From Sciurus carolinensis (taxonomy: Eukaryota > Chordata > Mammalia > Rodentia > Sciuridae): a stretch of DNA of 64,000 nucleotides. This document shows positions 36,067-47,930 of the stretch, one piece after another. The notes under the pieces are model-generated. The model saw only the letters and a program-made list of their open reading frames with translations. It ran no database searches and was not told where the DNA came from. Both the position numbers and the translations under genes were made by a program. How positions within the stretch are numbered: position 1 is the first letter of the stretch; every line of letters starts with the position of its first letter. Where the stretch lies: positions 44,492,792 through 44,556,791 of the forward strand of contig NC_062222.1 in the NCBI RefSeq assembly GCF_902686445.1, read 5' to 3'.

Positions 36067-36620
36067 CTTTCTGTACTTTTATGTGCTCCATGATAATATA
36101 CTACAATAAGATAATTTGTACTTTCCTGATATTAAGACTTTCTTTTCTTTAGGGGAGAATCTGAAGAGTTTTTAGTTTGTAATTCTTTTGGTCCCTCATC
36201 TTTCTCTCAACTCCTCAAGTATTTAGCATTATTGATATTGTTTCTGGCTTCTTTTTTATTTACTTTTCAATTAAAGTTCCTTTTTTTTTTAAACTCTTTT
36301 GATTTCTTGTAATCTACCTGCACATTGTACAGGGTTTTTTTTTTTTTTTTTTGGTTGTTACTGAAGTTCTTTAAGACTTTTTTTTCCAGTATTTTTGCGG
36401 TTTTAGTACAAAGAAAGTACTCTCATCTGATATGATAGGTATTCTTTGAAGATTTACTTTAAATTCTCTGTAAAACAAATTAAATGAACAGATGTTTGTG
36501 CATTTTTTTTTTCAGGAGAGGAAGTAGGTGTTTCAACACTTAAATCAAAGCAGGGGGTGGTTAACACCTAGAAGCCAGGTGAGGAGACAGCTCTTATAAA
36601 AACATTTGGTGGTGCACCTC
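36067..36620. other. Intron, no gene seen
   Basis: T-rich stretches at 36282-36291, 36335-36352 and 36506-36513; otherwise nothing recognised. Confidence 0.4.
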
Positions 36621-36627
36621 AGATAGA

Positions 36628-37301
36628 GCATTAATCTCCAGGATATTTAAAAAACTCAAAAAATTTAACACCAAGTAATCCAATTAATAAACGGGCAAAA
36701 GAACTGAACAGGCACTTTACAGAAGAAATATGCTCAGTCAACAAATTTATTAAAAAATGTTCAACAAAGGGAAATACGAATTAAAACTACACTGAAATTT
36801 TATCTCATGCCAATCAGAATGGCAATTATCAAGAACACAAGTAACAATAAATGTTGGTGAGAATGTGAAGAAAAGGGTACACTCATACATTGCTGGTGGG
36901 ACTGCAAATTGGTACACGCACTCTAGAAGTGGTATGGGGATTCCTCAGAAAACTTAAAATCAGACCTCCCTTTGATCCAGTTATCCCATTCCTTGGTATA
37001 CACCCAAAGGACTTAAAATCAGCATACTACAGAGACACAGCCAAATCAATGTTTATAGCAGCTCAATTCACAATAGGTAAGCTATGGAACCAACCTAGGT
37101 GACCTTCAACAGATGAATGGATAAACAAAATGTGGTATATATATAATGGGAATATTACTCAGCCTTAAAGAAGAATGAAATTATGGCATTTGCCAGTGAA
37201 TGGATAGAACTGGAGAATATCATGTGAAGTGAAATAAGCCAGTCCCCCAAAACCAAAGGCCAAATGTTTTCTCTGATATGTGGATGCTAAACCATAATAT
37301 G
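36628..37301 (+). repeat. 5'-truncated L1 (ORF2 end and 3'UTR), left piece
   Basis: Starts at GCATTAATCTCCAGGATA and runs through the cysteine-rich C-terminal region into the 3'UTR. Open over only about 70 codons (36890-37102). An LTR splits it at 37302; it resumes at 37859. Confidence 0.88.
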
Positions 37302-37858
37302 TGTAATGGTTAATTTGAATTGTCAACTTGATTGGATTAAGAGATACTGATGATTAAGAGGCTTCTGGGTGTGTCGATGAGGGCGTGTCTAGGAATGACT
37401 GGAATGTGGGATAGTGAACTGAAGTGGAGATCCTCCCCCGGAGTGGGCAGCACTGTCCAATAGGATGGTGGCTAGGATGGAATAAAAGTTGGAAGAACAA
37501 GGAAGCAGATGCAGATGCAAGCTCGCCTCTTCTTGAACAGGTTCTTGATCACTGCTTTAATCCTCTAAGGATATCTGACTCTCGCTTCTTCACTCTTCCA
37601 AAGTGAACTCTGCCGATGATTCTCCAGGTAGTTTCCAGAAACCTTGGTCTCGGACTAGAGTAGCACTACTAATCCTTCTTGTTCTGGGGCTTCTGCCTCT
37701 TGAACTGTGCAGCTACTGGTTTTTCCAGCTCTCTAGCCTGTAGACAGCCACTGTGGACTACCCAGCTTCTGGTTGTATAAGTCAGTCTAGTGAATCCCTT
37801 TTTTATAATCATACTTCCTGTTGATTCTGCTCCTCTATAGAGAATCCTGACTAATACA
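37302..37858 (+). repeat. ERVL-type solo LTR inside the L1
   Basis: Starts TGTAATGGTTAATTTGAATT and ends AGAGAATCCTGACTAATACA, both typical of ERVL/MLT2-like LTRs. It interrupts the L1 3'UTR, which is continuous when the LTR is removed. A target duplication was not clear. Confidence 0.85.
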
Positions 37859-38128
37859 ACACAGGAAGATAGGGAGGGGAAGTATAGAAGTTCACTGGAT
37901 AAGACAAAGGGGAATGAAGGGAAGGGAGGGGGACAGAAATAGGAAATGCAGTGGTATAAATTTGACTTAATTTTCCTACATACATATATGAATATACCAC
38001 AGTGAATTTCCAAATCAGGTACAATCACAAGACTGTAATATGTATTACATGTTTGTATGAATATGTCAAAATACATTTCATTGTCATATATAAGTAAAAA
38101 GAACAAATTAAAAAAAGAATATTAAAAA
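37859..38128 (+). repeat. 5'-truncated L1, right piece (3'UTR and tail)
   Basis: Begins with CAGGAAGATAGGGAGGGG, then G-rich 3'UTR and an A-rich tail (AACAAATTAAAAAAAG). A 145-codon minus-strand open frame here straddles the LTR junction and is chance. Confidence 0.85.
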
Positions 38129-38198
38129 AACTTGTTGGAATTAAGACTAGAAGTAGAAGACCCAGTAAGGACAAATTTGGACAAGTTCTGGCTATTGT

Positions 38199-38226
38199 AG
38201 CTGCTGCTGCTACTGCTGCTGCTGCT
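38199..38226 (+). repeat. (GCT)n trinucleotide repeat, interrupted
   Basis: About nine CTG/GCT units with one TACTG interruption. Confidence 0.9.
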
Positions 38227-38229
38227 TCT

Positions 38230-38335
38230 TCTAATTATAAAAAATATTCAAGTACACACAAAATTAGAGAAAACAGCACAATGAACTCCAGATTAAATAA
38301 TTACTTAAAATTTGCCACCTTACTGTAGCACTTCT
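38230..38335 (+). repeat. Old L1-type 3' fragment (second copy of the 34.3-kb motif)
   Basis: TTCAAGTACACACAAAATTA and TTGCCACCTTACTGTAGCAC match the halves that flank the ID SINE at 34390-34476. Confidence 0.6.
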
Positions 38336-38445
38336 TCTTCATTTGGACAATCTAATGGAGAAGGGTAAAATTAGAATTTATAATGCTAAAAGTAATGCAT
38401 CTTTACAAATGAAGTTCTATAGAAACATCAAAAGATCCAGCAATA

Positions 38446-38456
38446 AATCTGAACAG
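38446..38456 (+). repeat. Target-site duplication, 5' copy
   Basis: AATCTGAACAG; repeated at 39127-39137 around a truncated L1. Confidence 0.85.
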
Positions 38457-39126
38457 TTACATTCCTGGTGGAGTTGCAAATTGGTGCAGTCACTCTGGAA
38501 AGCAGTGTGGAGAATCTTCGAAAACTTGGAATGGACCCACCTTTTGACTCAGTTATCCCACTCCTTGGTCTATACCCAAAGAAATTAAAATTGACATACT
38601 ACAGTAAAACAGCCACATCAATGTTTATAGCAGATCAATTCACAATAGCTAGACTGTGGAGCCAATCTAGATGCCCTTCAACAGATGAATGAATAAATAA
38701 ACTGTGGTACATATACACAATGGAATATTATTGAGTCATAAAGAATAATAATATTATGGCATTTGCAGATAAATGAATGGAACTGAAGAATATCATGCTA
38801 AGTAAAATAAGCCAATCCCAAAAAACCAAAGGCCAAATGTTTTCCCCATAAGTGGGTGATGATATATAATGGGGGTGGGGGGTGAGAGAAGAATGGAGGA
38901 ACTTTATATTATGTAGAGGGAAATGAGAGGGAGGAGGGGGTGGGAATGTGAAAGATGGTGGAATGAGACAGACATCATTACCCTATGTACATGTATGATT
39001 ACATGAATGGTATGAATCTACATCATGCACAACCATAGAAATGAAAAGTTGTACCCCATTTGTGTATAATGAATCAAAATGCAGTCTGTAAAAATTAAAA
39101 AAAAAAACAAAAAAGAAAAATAAATG
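38457..39126 (+). mobile_element. 5'-truncated young LINE-1 with target duplication
   Basis: About 670 bp of L1: the ORF2 C-terminus (open about 38468-38692, with PPFDSVIPLLGLYPK and RLWSQSRCPSTDE), G-rich 3'UTR, and an A-rich tail. Flanked by a perfect 11-bp duplication. Confidence 0.93.
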
Positions 39127-39137
39127 AATCTGAACAG
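39127..39137 (+). repeat. Target-site duplication, 3' copy
   Basis: Second copy of AATCTGAACAG. Confidence 0.85.
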
Positions 39138-39880
39138 GTGGTTTGATTCCAAGATGACACTGGAAAACATGGGCAAGAAAATGGGTAGTATACTGACATC
39201 TATGAGACTACAGTCAATCTCAATACTACTATTATTATTATTTTTTTTGTACCAAGCTATCCCTTCACACATCAATTTTACAATACACAAACACTTGTGT
39301 GCTGGTAAATGTTTAACAATAGGCTTTGTTGGGAGAGGGAGGAGGTATGTAAAATTTGCCATTTCTACAGTGTTTTCCAATTTCTGTGTAAGTACTCTCT
39401 CTCACTGTGGCCAATTTCAAGTTATTAACAATTTGTAAAGTTACTGAAAAATAAACAATTGGTTTTCATAAGCTTTGCTAGCACCTAGTACCAGCATTCC
39501 ACTCAAAATAATAATTGAGATAAAGACCTGCAAGGTTCTGATCACTTAAGTTTGATCCTCCTTTCTTTCCATCAGTTGGTACATTTTTATATTTCTTAAA
39601 CATTTATAAAAATGACAAATTGGTATAGTTTAGTAGAATAATTACAAAGATAAGAAATCAAGAACATTGTGTTAAAAAATTATCACTTGAGTAGTGGATA
39701 TGGTCAGACAGAATGAAATGCCTATAGTGACATAAAACTACTCCAACAAGTATCAGTTTTTACTAGTCTGTCTTATGCAGATATCAGAAGAGCATATAAT
39801 AGAAGTTCCTATTTCTTCTCTAAGTTCCACATCCTGCTCATCACCATCTTTTTTTTTTAACCTTCTAAATATCCCTAAAA
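39138..39880. other. Intron, no gene seen
   Basis: Two overlapping opposite-strand open frames of 104 and 120 codons near 39018-39438 run from L1 tail into AT-rich sequence and are low complexity in part; not genes. Confidence 0.45.
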
Positions 39881-39884
39881 TATA

Positions 39885-40470
39885 TGGACTATTCCATCTA
39901 CTGTTATAATCCTGAAACAATCTACTACCTTGATTATTTCAATAGTTTTCTAATGCTGCTCTAGCACACATCCATTAGCTCCCTCATAACATGTAAATCA
40001 CACGGCAGTCAGAATGATCGCGTCAAACTGTAAATCCAATCATGTACCTCCACCTGCTTTTAAGATAAGGCCAAAAATCTTTAACATGATCTATGAGGCC
40101 ATGCTTACTCTGGCTCTTATCTGAGGGTCTGGCCACATTCTGACATCAGTCTCCCTGTCTTCTGTTCCACTCACAGGGCCCTTCTTTGAGCTTCTTGGGT
40201 AGGCCATACTGTTGCCTGTCATGTGGATTTGCACAAGCTGTTTTCTCTGCTTAGCGCACTCTTTACTTTCTTCTTTGCTTAATTAAGGCATGTTCTTCTT
40301 TTATTCTCAGTTTAAGCTTTACCTCTATCTCACAGCATTATATAATGCTCTTTCAATGAATTATCATTTAATGCAAATTTGTGTGATTATTTGATGAATG
40401 TTTTTCTAATTGTATTATAAGCTCCATGAGGTAGGGGCATATCAATCTTTGTTGACTACTGATTTCCTTT
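39885..40470 (+). repeat. L2 LINE, sense 3' portion
   Basis: L2 order: CAGTCAGAATGATCGCGTCA, CCAATCATGTACCTCCACCT, GATCTATGAGGCCATGCTTA, GGATTTGCACAAGCTG, then TATAAGCTCCATGAGG. Confidence 0.9.
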
Positions 40471-40474
40471 GAAA

Positions 40475-40928
40475 TCAGTAAATTATTAACAAACTTAGTG
40501 GTTTAAAACTACAAAAATGTATTATTTTATAGTTCTGTATTTTAGATGTCATGTTAGCAGAACTGAGTTTCTCACTGGAGGCTCTAGGAAAGAACATATT
40601 TATCTATCTTTTCTAGCTGCTAGAGGCTACCTGCATTCCTTGGTTCCTGACCCCTCTCTACAAATTTAAAGCCAGCAATGCAGCATCTGACTTCTTTTGC
40701 AACTGACATTTCCTTGTGACTACCACAGGGAAAGGTTCTCTGTTTTTAAGAACCCATGTGATTAGGTTTGGTGCATGTGGATAATCCAGGACACTTTCCC
40801 TATCTCAAGGTCCTTCAACTTAGTCACACAAGTAAAAGTCCCCTTGCCATGTTAAGGTATCATATTCATAGGTTCAGAGGATTAGGGTTTGGACATCTTT
40901 GGGGAGACCATTATTCTGTCTACCACAG
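40475..40928 (+). repeat. LTR-like interspersed repeat inserted in L2 end
   Basis: Recognised common eutherian repeat: ACAAACTTAGTGGTTTAAAA, CTAGCTGCTAGAGGCTACCT, GGATAATCCAGGACACTTTC, ATTCTGTCTACCACA at the end. I cannot name the subfamily with certainty. Confidence 0.7.
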
Positions 40929-40985
40929 TATTTAATTATAAATAAATAAATTAATAAATAAATAAATTAATTATTATTTACCATC
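40929..40985 (+). repeat. AT-rich (AAAT)n low complexity
   Basis: Runs of AAATAAATTA words. Confidence 0.85.
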
Positions 40986-40989
40986 TCTA

Positions 40990-41110
40990 GTTTTGAATTT
41001 ATTAAGGTCATTAAAGGCAGGAGCCATGTTTTATATATATTATATATTTTAACATGAGAACTTAGTACACTGTGCACAGCCTGTGTAGGATTGTAATAAC
41101 CAGGTGCTGA
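40990..41110 (+). repeat. L2 3'-terminal fragment
   Basis: AAAGGCAGGAGCCATGTTTT and GTACACTGTGCACAGCCTGT, ending CAGGTGCTGAATGAA: the L2 sense tail. Confidence 0.7.
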
Positions 41111-41412
41111 ATGAAAAACAGAAATATTCTACAATAAAAACTTTAAGCAAAAATAAAGTCAAAACTTAAATGTAACATCAATATTCACTTTACTTTCTCA
41201 TGAGCCAGTTATAAGTTTTTTCAAGTACTTAGAAATTCTAGACTAAATTACAAGATAAAATTGCAGGTAGCTAAAATGTACATGCTCAGTTTCATTCCCA
41301 TATCACTATATCTTAAGAACAGTGACTAACAGAAACAGAAGGATTTTGGAGTCCCTTAATCTTTCTCAGATGTTTGTAACTGAATAATATTAGTAGAGGT
41401 AGTATTATTAAT
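41111..41412. other. Intron, no feature seen
   Basis: Nothing recognised. Confidence 0.4.
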
Positions 41413-41414
41413 GG

Positions 41415-41640
41415 TATAGTTGAAATGCAAACACTGAGTACCTACTAGGTACCAGGTATAGCACTTTACATGCATTATCTTGTTTACATGCATTATCCAC
41501 ATAATAATCCCAAGGCATTATTATTTCTATTTATAGATAAGAAAATTGTAAAGTTTCAAAGAAATAAAAGGTATGGACATTGACTTATACTAACTGAATC
41601 TGTAATATGAATAGAGATATTCTTACTCTAGGCCCACACC
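41415..41640 (-). repeat. MIR SINE
   Basis: Antisense MIR: TACTAGGTACCAGGTATAGC, ACATAATAATCCCAAGGCAT, TTATAGATAAGAAAATTGTA. Confidence 0.8.
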
Positions 41641-42071
41641 ATGAATTCCCACACTGTACTCCCTCCAGTTGTTATTATATTATTAATAGGTAATATCTGC
41701 TTAATGCTGTTCAGTTTTCAGATAAATTTTACATATTTCATTTCTGAAAAAAGAAAACTATGGTAACACATTCTCTATTTTTTCACATTTTGATTTCATA
41801 CAGAATGAGTACATTTAACACAGCAAATTGAATATCAGTATCATTTTTGCTTTATATTTTTATTCAGTTTAAAAGTAAGTTTATCAAACAGAAAAACTCC
41901 AATTTTTATTTTGAACTTGTATATAATTTAAATGAGGTAAGCTAATTGTAGCAGATAAGTACATTTTCATAGCTTAAGTATTTATAAGAATTTAGATTGA
42001 ATGTTAAGTTAAAAAAAAAAAAAAGACTCCAAGAAAGATGAGCTATGCTTGGCACAATTGCAATAAGGCAA

Positions 42072-42104
<33 letters not shown>

Positions 42105-42590
42105 ACACACACACACACACACACAAATATACAAATCCATAACATTTCACACATAAAATAGTACCCTAGAGCTGAAATGCAGATGGAGCTTTCTTCTCCT
42201 GTTCTAACATTAATTACTTTGTGTCTCTGCCAAATTTTATTCTTTGTGAGACCCCAGTGGAAGAACATTTGTCAATTGGACAGCTTCCTTCATGGTTATA
42301 CAGAGTACTGACTGTGACATGCACATTTAAAAGTGTTCTCACCAAAAGAGTGGTATTCTTTTTTTTTTTTTTTTTTTGTCCATGATTGAAAACAGACATA
42401 AAAATAAAAGGTATTCTAACTGATTAGAAATAGTTCTTAACAGACATTTAAAAATTAAAGATGACAAATTAAAGGTGAGCCCTTAAATAATCATGGGATT
42501 TTTGAGAAGAATGCTTAGATACAATTAAATCAAAGTCTCTTACTTTAGAAACATGAAATAAAGATTAAGTCACACAGCCCTTTAACAAAC
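41641..42590. other. Intron with CA microsatellite
   Basis: Apart from the CA repeat and homopolymer runs (A at about 42012-42024, T at about 42360-42377), nothing recognised. Confidence 0.4.
42069..42124 (+). repeat. (CA)n microsatellite, one TC interruption
   Basis: About 27 units. Confidence 0.97.
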
Positions 42591-42594
42591 CACC

Positions 42595-42815
42595 TGCTTT
42601 GGAAGCAAACAGGACTGAATGAAATCCTGCAGTTATCAGCTGTGTTATACAGGACAAATATAAATAACCACTGCCCCTCAGGTTCCTCATTTATTAAAAG
42701 AGCATAGTATTATCGACCTCATAGAGTTACTATGACAGTAAACATCAGAAAATATATACCAGATACCACAAGTACTTATTGCGTGAATACTCTTATTACT
42801 ATATTTGGTAGAATT
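42595..42815 (+). repeat. MIR SINE
   Basis: Sense MIR: CAGTTATCAGCTGTGTTATA, CCTCAGGTTCCTCATTTATT, GACCTCATAGAGTTACTATG. Confidence 0.85.
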
Positions 42816-43730
42816 AATGTCTTGTGATTTTTATTTCTATTGTTTCTATTGTACCACCCTGCCTGAAATAATTAATACCTTAGCCATACTTTTTTTTCTC
42901 ATGATAATTAAATTCAGTTGTATTTTTCTTCAAGTATTATAACTATTTAATTATATAGAAATTGAGATGGTATACTTTTTATGCAACATCCTTACCAACA
43001 GAACAATCTGTGTACATTAATATGGTAGAACATTTGTTTATTCACTTATAGAAGAACACAAACTACTGCTTTTCTTGAGTGGATGACAATTTAAGATTCA
43101 CTTTCAACTGTTTTCCTGTGGGCAAAATCACAACATTTTTTGTATTACTATATGGTACCACATAGGCAATGTTGGGAATCTGCTGCTTTGGCTTGCCTAT
43201 TATTTATTCCACCTTCCTCTACAAATAATACCTTGATTTTCCTTTGGGGAAATCATTTTCTTACTCACTGTGGGTAGATGTGTTGGATGAAGATATTCTC
43301 ATATGCCAGGTGAAGGCCTGGACAATCAGAAAATTTCATTTTCCTGGACACATGGTTAGTTAAGGACCATGTAACCCATGAAAGACAAGTGAAAACTACC
43401 TGAAACTTTTCTGCAGCTATTGAAAAAGATACACTTTTAAAAAATCATAGTTAGTTAGCTAGTAAGATATAGGACATTTTATTACCACGAGGGGAAAGCT
43501 GGGAGCATGAAGTCAATATATAAAAAAAAGCCAAGGAACGAATAGAGACAAGAGTCCTGTTGAAATAGTTTGGTATACTTAGATTCAGTTAGCACATCTA
43601 TTTCTGGTCTTTTTAATAACATGAGCCAATAACTTCCTATTTTGTAAGCTCTAGTAGTAGATAAATTTTTGTCACTTGAATCTAAGTCTGACTATGGAAG
43701 ATGATAATGATGATAAAAATATTAGGTTAC
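42816..43730. other. Intron, no gene seen
   Basis: 43200-43560 has an LTR-or-MER-like feel but I cannot assign it. Confidence 0.35.
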
Positions 43731-43734
43731 CATT

Positions 43735-43875
43735 AATCTAATACTTATTATTAGGTAATGTTTTAAATATTTTACATTCATTATGTCAGTTAATCTTCAT
43801 TTATTACAATGAGTATTGTTAGTTAATTCCAAAGCTCATGTGCTTAACTGTAGTGTTCACTACTTCCTCATTAAT
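43735..43875 (-). repeat. MIR SINE
   Basis: Antisense, diverged: TTTTACATTCATTATGTCAG, CAATGAGTATTGTTAGTT, CATGTGCTTAACTG. Confidence 0.55.
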
Positions 43876-44264
43876 TTGGTTACTAGTAGTAATGAATTTG
43901 AAGAATGTATTAATATTAAATAATTAATGGTAGCTAGGCAAGTGGAAATTTTTAGGTATGACTTTGTAAATGTTGTTCTTAAAAACTACACAATAATAAC
44001 CTAGGTAAATGGCTGTTGTAAATTCAGACAAGACAAAAGAATGCAGAATAGAAATACGTTTGATTTTCCTTGTAACTTCTGGTTGGCTTTCCTTATACAG
44101 CAATGCCAGCCTTAATTAGGTGAGCCTATAAGTCATGATAAGGAAGGTGAATTTGTTATAGTAAAAATTCCAAGATGCATACTAAATAAAAGGGAAATAA
44201 TCTGTGGATAGCATAGCAACTTGTAGGCTTACTGAATGAATAAATGAACAACTCAAAATCTTCT

Positions 44265-46490
44265 TGCTGCATTTTCAATTTGTTTATTCAACTACTCCTG
44301 TTGAACATTTTTCAACTTCACTGGGATTGTAGTTTACTGACTTCTGTTTTTTCTCAATCTCTTTTTTTACTTCCCCCTCATTCATTCTGATGAGAAGTCA
44401 GCTATTAATCTTATTGGGATTCCCTTACATGTGATGAGCTGTTTTTCCCTTGCTGCTTTCAAGATTTTCGGTCTATCAACATTCTAACTAGGATGTGTTT
44501 GGGTGTGGATATCCTCACATTTTTCCTTCTTGGATTTTGTTGAATTACTTGGTTGTATAAAATTTTTCATCAAATTTGAGAAATTTTCAACTATTATATC
44601 CTTTCTGCATCTTTCTCTCTCCTTTTGATGGTTCCCTTATTCCACTATTTATATGTTGATGTACTTAAGTCAAGTCTCATATTTCTCTATTTTTCCCTTT
44701 CCTTTTTTTTGAGGGGGATGGGGGTCTTGCTATGTTGACCAGGCTGGTCTTGAATTCATGATTCTCCCTGCCACAGTCTCCTGCAATGTTAGGATTATAG
44801 GCTTGGGTCATTGTGCCTGGCTCTATTTCTCTGTTGTTAAGATTGTGTACCTCTATTGACTTATTTTCAACGTCACTGATTTCTTTTTCTTCTGCCAACT
44901 GAAATAATTTCATTTGAGTTACTTTCAATTCTAAAATTTTCACTTAATTTAAAAGATCAAGTAGAGTAATATAGTAGCTTTTTTTTATGATTTGACTGGA
45001 ATAATTCTGTAAAGTCTATTTCTCCTGCAGTATGCAGTCTCTGATGATATCCCTTACATCTGTCTCACATCCATCTTAGTTTCATCTTTTTGCCTCATTT
45101 ACCCATAGGGAGTGAGTAGATGTAGTTACCTTTGGCCATTTGTTTGCTGGTTAAAGGATATGTGTAGAACCCTTTAGTCAGTTATATTTTTATTCTTTTA
45201 TCACTGGATGTATGGGGTGGCTTGAAGACTGCTATCACAGTTGAGATATTTTACTTGTTTGCCCCACACTCATCCAGGGTACAAATACCATGAAGGTTCT
45301 CACTCTGACTGCTCCTGAGAGGGTACTGCTTTGGGCATGCACACAGTTTTTCAGACTGCCAGAAATGACTGTGATGTTATTTTAAACTCTGGTTTCCTAA
45401 TACTTATCCCTGGGTCAGAGTAGCTTATTGTTCAATCTATGTCAGAGGTTGAATTTAAGCCCCTGTGCCACTGAGGCTTTTGTTCTGTTTAGGGGTCTAT
45501 ATGCAGCATGCAGAAAGCTTTCAAGTTTATCCCACATCCTGCTATGATTGCTCCTGAGTGGGTGCAGCCTAGCACATGAACCCTGCTTTCCCCAGTCTGA
45601 GTTGCTCTGACCCAAGAGGGGTTTTCTTGGCTGACTCCACCTGGTTCTCTCTCTAAAATTTCTTGCTGCTCTGTTATTTTGACATAATAAAGTTATCAGC
45701 CTCTTTTTAATTGTTTTTCACAAGGATCTGTATTGTTTGCAACAAAATGAGGCATGGATTTCTCCAATCCCATTTCCAAGTGAAGCCAGGAAGGTCTATG
45801 AGGTTCTTCACCTCTTTTACCTGCTCTTCCTCCTGGGCAGAGCTCCTGCACCATTTGCATTGGTTGAGGGCAGTAATGCACTTGCCCTACAATGACAACA
45901 CTGTGAGTATTAGGTACTGGAGTTGGAGAGCAGAGCAGTTCTTGCTCTTCTTGGCCTGCTTTCTGGTATGGAAACTCTGCTGTATAGTGAGTTGTAGCAG
46001 GGAACACTGGGATTGAGTGTTCCCGGCTAGCTGTGCCTAAAGTGGAGGCAGGTTGGGTAAAGAAAGATGGTCCTTTTGGTCATGCCTACTGGAACAGAAC
46101 TTCTGTAAATGGAGCTGGGAGGGAAGGAAGGGATGAGACATATAAGTGGCCTACCTCTCCACTGTAGCCCTAGATGGCGAGTTGGGAGCAGAGTAGACCC
46201 CATATTTCTTGGAATGGACCTTCTATAACATAGCACTATGAGGGCAAGTAATGGAGTGGGTTGTGGCTCAAATACCCAATACTCACTGTTCTTATATTTA
46301 ATAGTTTTTGTATGCATGCGTCTCCATTTGCTGTATGCCCTTAGAATGATTCCAGAGACTTTAGAAGACTGTTTTACTTAAAAGTTTTTATCACTTAATC
46401 ATTGCTTTGCTGGGTTGAGAGTTTGCTGAATTCCTTACTTTACTATTCTGGAAGTCCTGTTTTGGTTATTTCTGGACATTATTTTTAATG
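44265..46490 (-). repeat. Old L1M fragment, antisense, 5'-half type
   Basis: Read on the minus strand this resembles the 5'UTR/ORF1 side of an old L1M element. Plus-strand landmarks: CTTGCTGCTTTCAAGATTTT, TTCATCAAATTTGAGAAATT, TTCAACGTCACTGATTTCTT and a GC-richer tract at 45.3-46.3 kb. A B1 SINE sits inside. Overlapping open frames at 45696-46016 on both strands have no domain. Confidence 0.6.
44704..44822 (-). repeat. B1-like SINE
   Basis: On the plus strand: a T-run, GGGGGTCTTGCTATGTTGAC, CAGGCTGGTCTTGAATTCAT, AGGATTATAGGCTTGGGTCA. No ID half. Confidence 0.85.
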
Positions 46491-47730
46491 TGAACTAAAG
46501 ATAGATTTTTAAGGCTGAACCAGAGGATGCTAGAAGACTGACAGTTTTCTGGAATCAGTTCTGCAACTTCAAGTTCTTTGAAGATTATTATTCTTTATAT
46601 GTCCTATGGTCATCAACCTCTGGGTATTAAAGTTGACTTTTGAGGACCCATTTAATTAGATGTTCTAACATTTTAAAAAGTGGCTTTAAATATTGAATTA
46701 TGCTTAAAGTTTAAATGAATAAAAACCAATGGTTTCCTTTTTCTCCTTCCTTATTATTTCCCCATTAAGTAAGCAATCTTGCTTCTTTGTTCAGCAGTCT
46801 TCCAAATACTTAAGGTTGTAATTAACTCATTTTTTTTTCATTAAGCCTAAGGAAAGTTAATAAGAAATTCAAATCTCAGAGAAGCCCTATTTTTCCTTTA
46901 ATTGTGGCCAGTACATTAAATATTATAACCAAATCTATCTTTTAAAAACAATCAGCATAATTATAATACTTTCTGTAAGCATTTATAACCCTCCAGAAAA
47001 GTTATAAAAATGTGTAACAGTTAGAAGTAAATCAAGAGTGCTCTGTATTAAAAAGATCTCCTTTCCACTCTCCACATTAAATCTTTTGTAGCCCAGAAGA
47101 TAAAAATAAAAAATATGCATACTGACATACACAAGCACAAATAAAAACATTTAAACAAATAAAATCACTTATACTCAGCACAACATATATAACTCTTTTG
47201 CTTTAAAGACACTTCTATTTTATAGAACCAATTAAACTCAACTTTCCTCCTGCCAATAATGTATTAGATAAATGACTACATCCTTCACAGTCAACCTTTA
47301 TATATAATTAAATATATTTCAAATCAAAATGTAATAAGTGTTTAAGAGCCACAAAATGCTTTGGCATTTTGGTTCAATTTGACCAAAAATTAATCTAGGA
47401 GAGCTAGCAAAAACATTAATGCTATGCTTTCAAATATTTAGTGAGATGATGTTTTGAAAAAATAATATGGATAGTACTATGTATTCAACTGCTTTTGTAT
47501 TGTTATAATAGGACAGCTGTTTACAGTACTGATATACCACAAACTGAATTTGTGGTTGTCAAAAACATTTTTACTTCAGCATTTAGTCACTTGAAAAGAC
47601 TCATTTCTCTCTTCCTATTCCTCTTCATCTCAAAAGTTGGCCCTTTGTAGATAGGCTTTGAAATATGTAAACCTTAAATCAATAAATAATGTTTAAATGA
47701 AGTGTTTAATTTTGTAATATTAACAAAAAG
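46491..47730. other. Intron, no gene seen
   Basis: AT-rich with no recognised repeat. Confidence 0.4.
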
Positions 47731-47734
47731 TTAA

Positions 47735-47930
47735 TATTTGTTAAATAATATGTACTAGGTAATGTTTTATGTACATTGATCTTCAAAACAAAAGAAACTG
47801 ATTACAGTGTGATCTGAGGATATAATATGTAATTTAGTCAAGATTACCTCATAATCTGTGGAGGGAAGACATACATTTGGGAAATCTGTTCTAAACCCCA
47901 TATTCTAAAGCCCTATGCTATATGCTTTCT
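47735..47930 (-). repeat. MIR SINE
   Basis: Antisense, diverged: TACTAGGTAATGTTTTATGT, TAGTCAAGATTACCTCATAA, CCCTATGCTATATGCTTTCT. Confidence 0.65.

Noticed and set aside
37669..38106. 145-codon minus-strand open frame
   Set aside because: Spans the junction of an ERVL LTR and an L1 3'UTR, so it is a composite of two repeats.
39018..39438. 120- and 104-codon opposite-strand frames
   Set aside because: Partly L1 tail and homopolymer translation (runs of Phe or Leu); no domain.
42061..42126. CRISPR-like or tandem coding repeat
   Set aside because: It is a plain CA microsatellite; the same holds for the Thr-His and Cys-Val repeat frames at 49.3 kb and 21.0 kb.
45696..46016. About 100-codon frames on both strands
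   Set aside because: Complementary shadows in an old antisense L1 region; neither has a recognisable motif.
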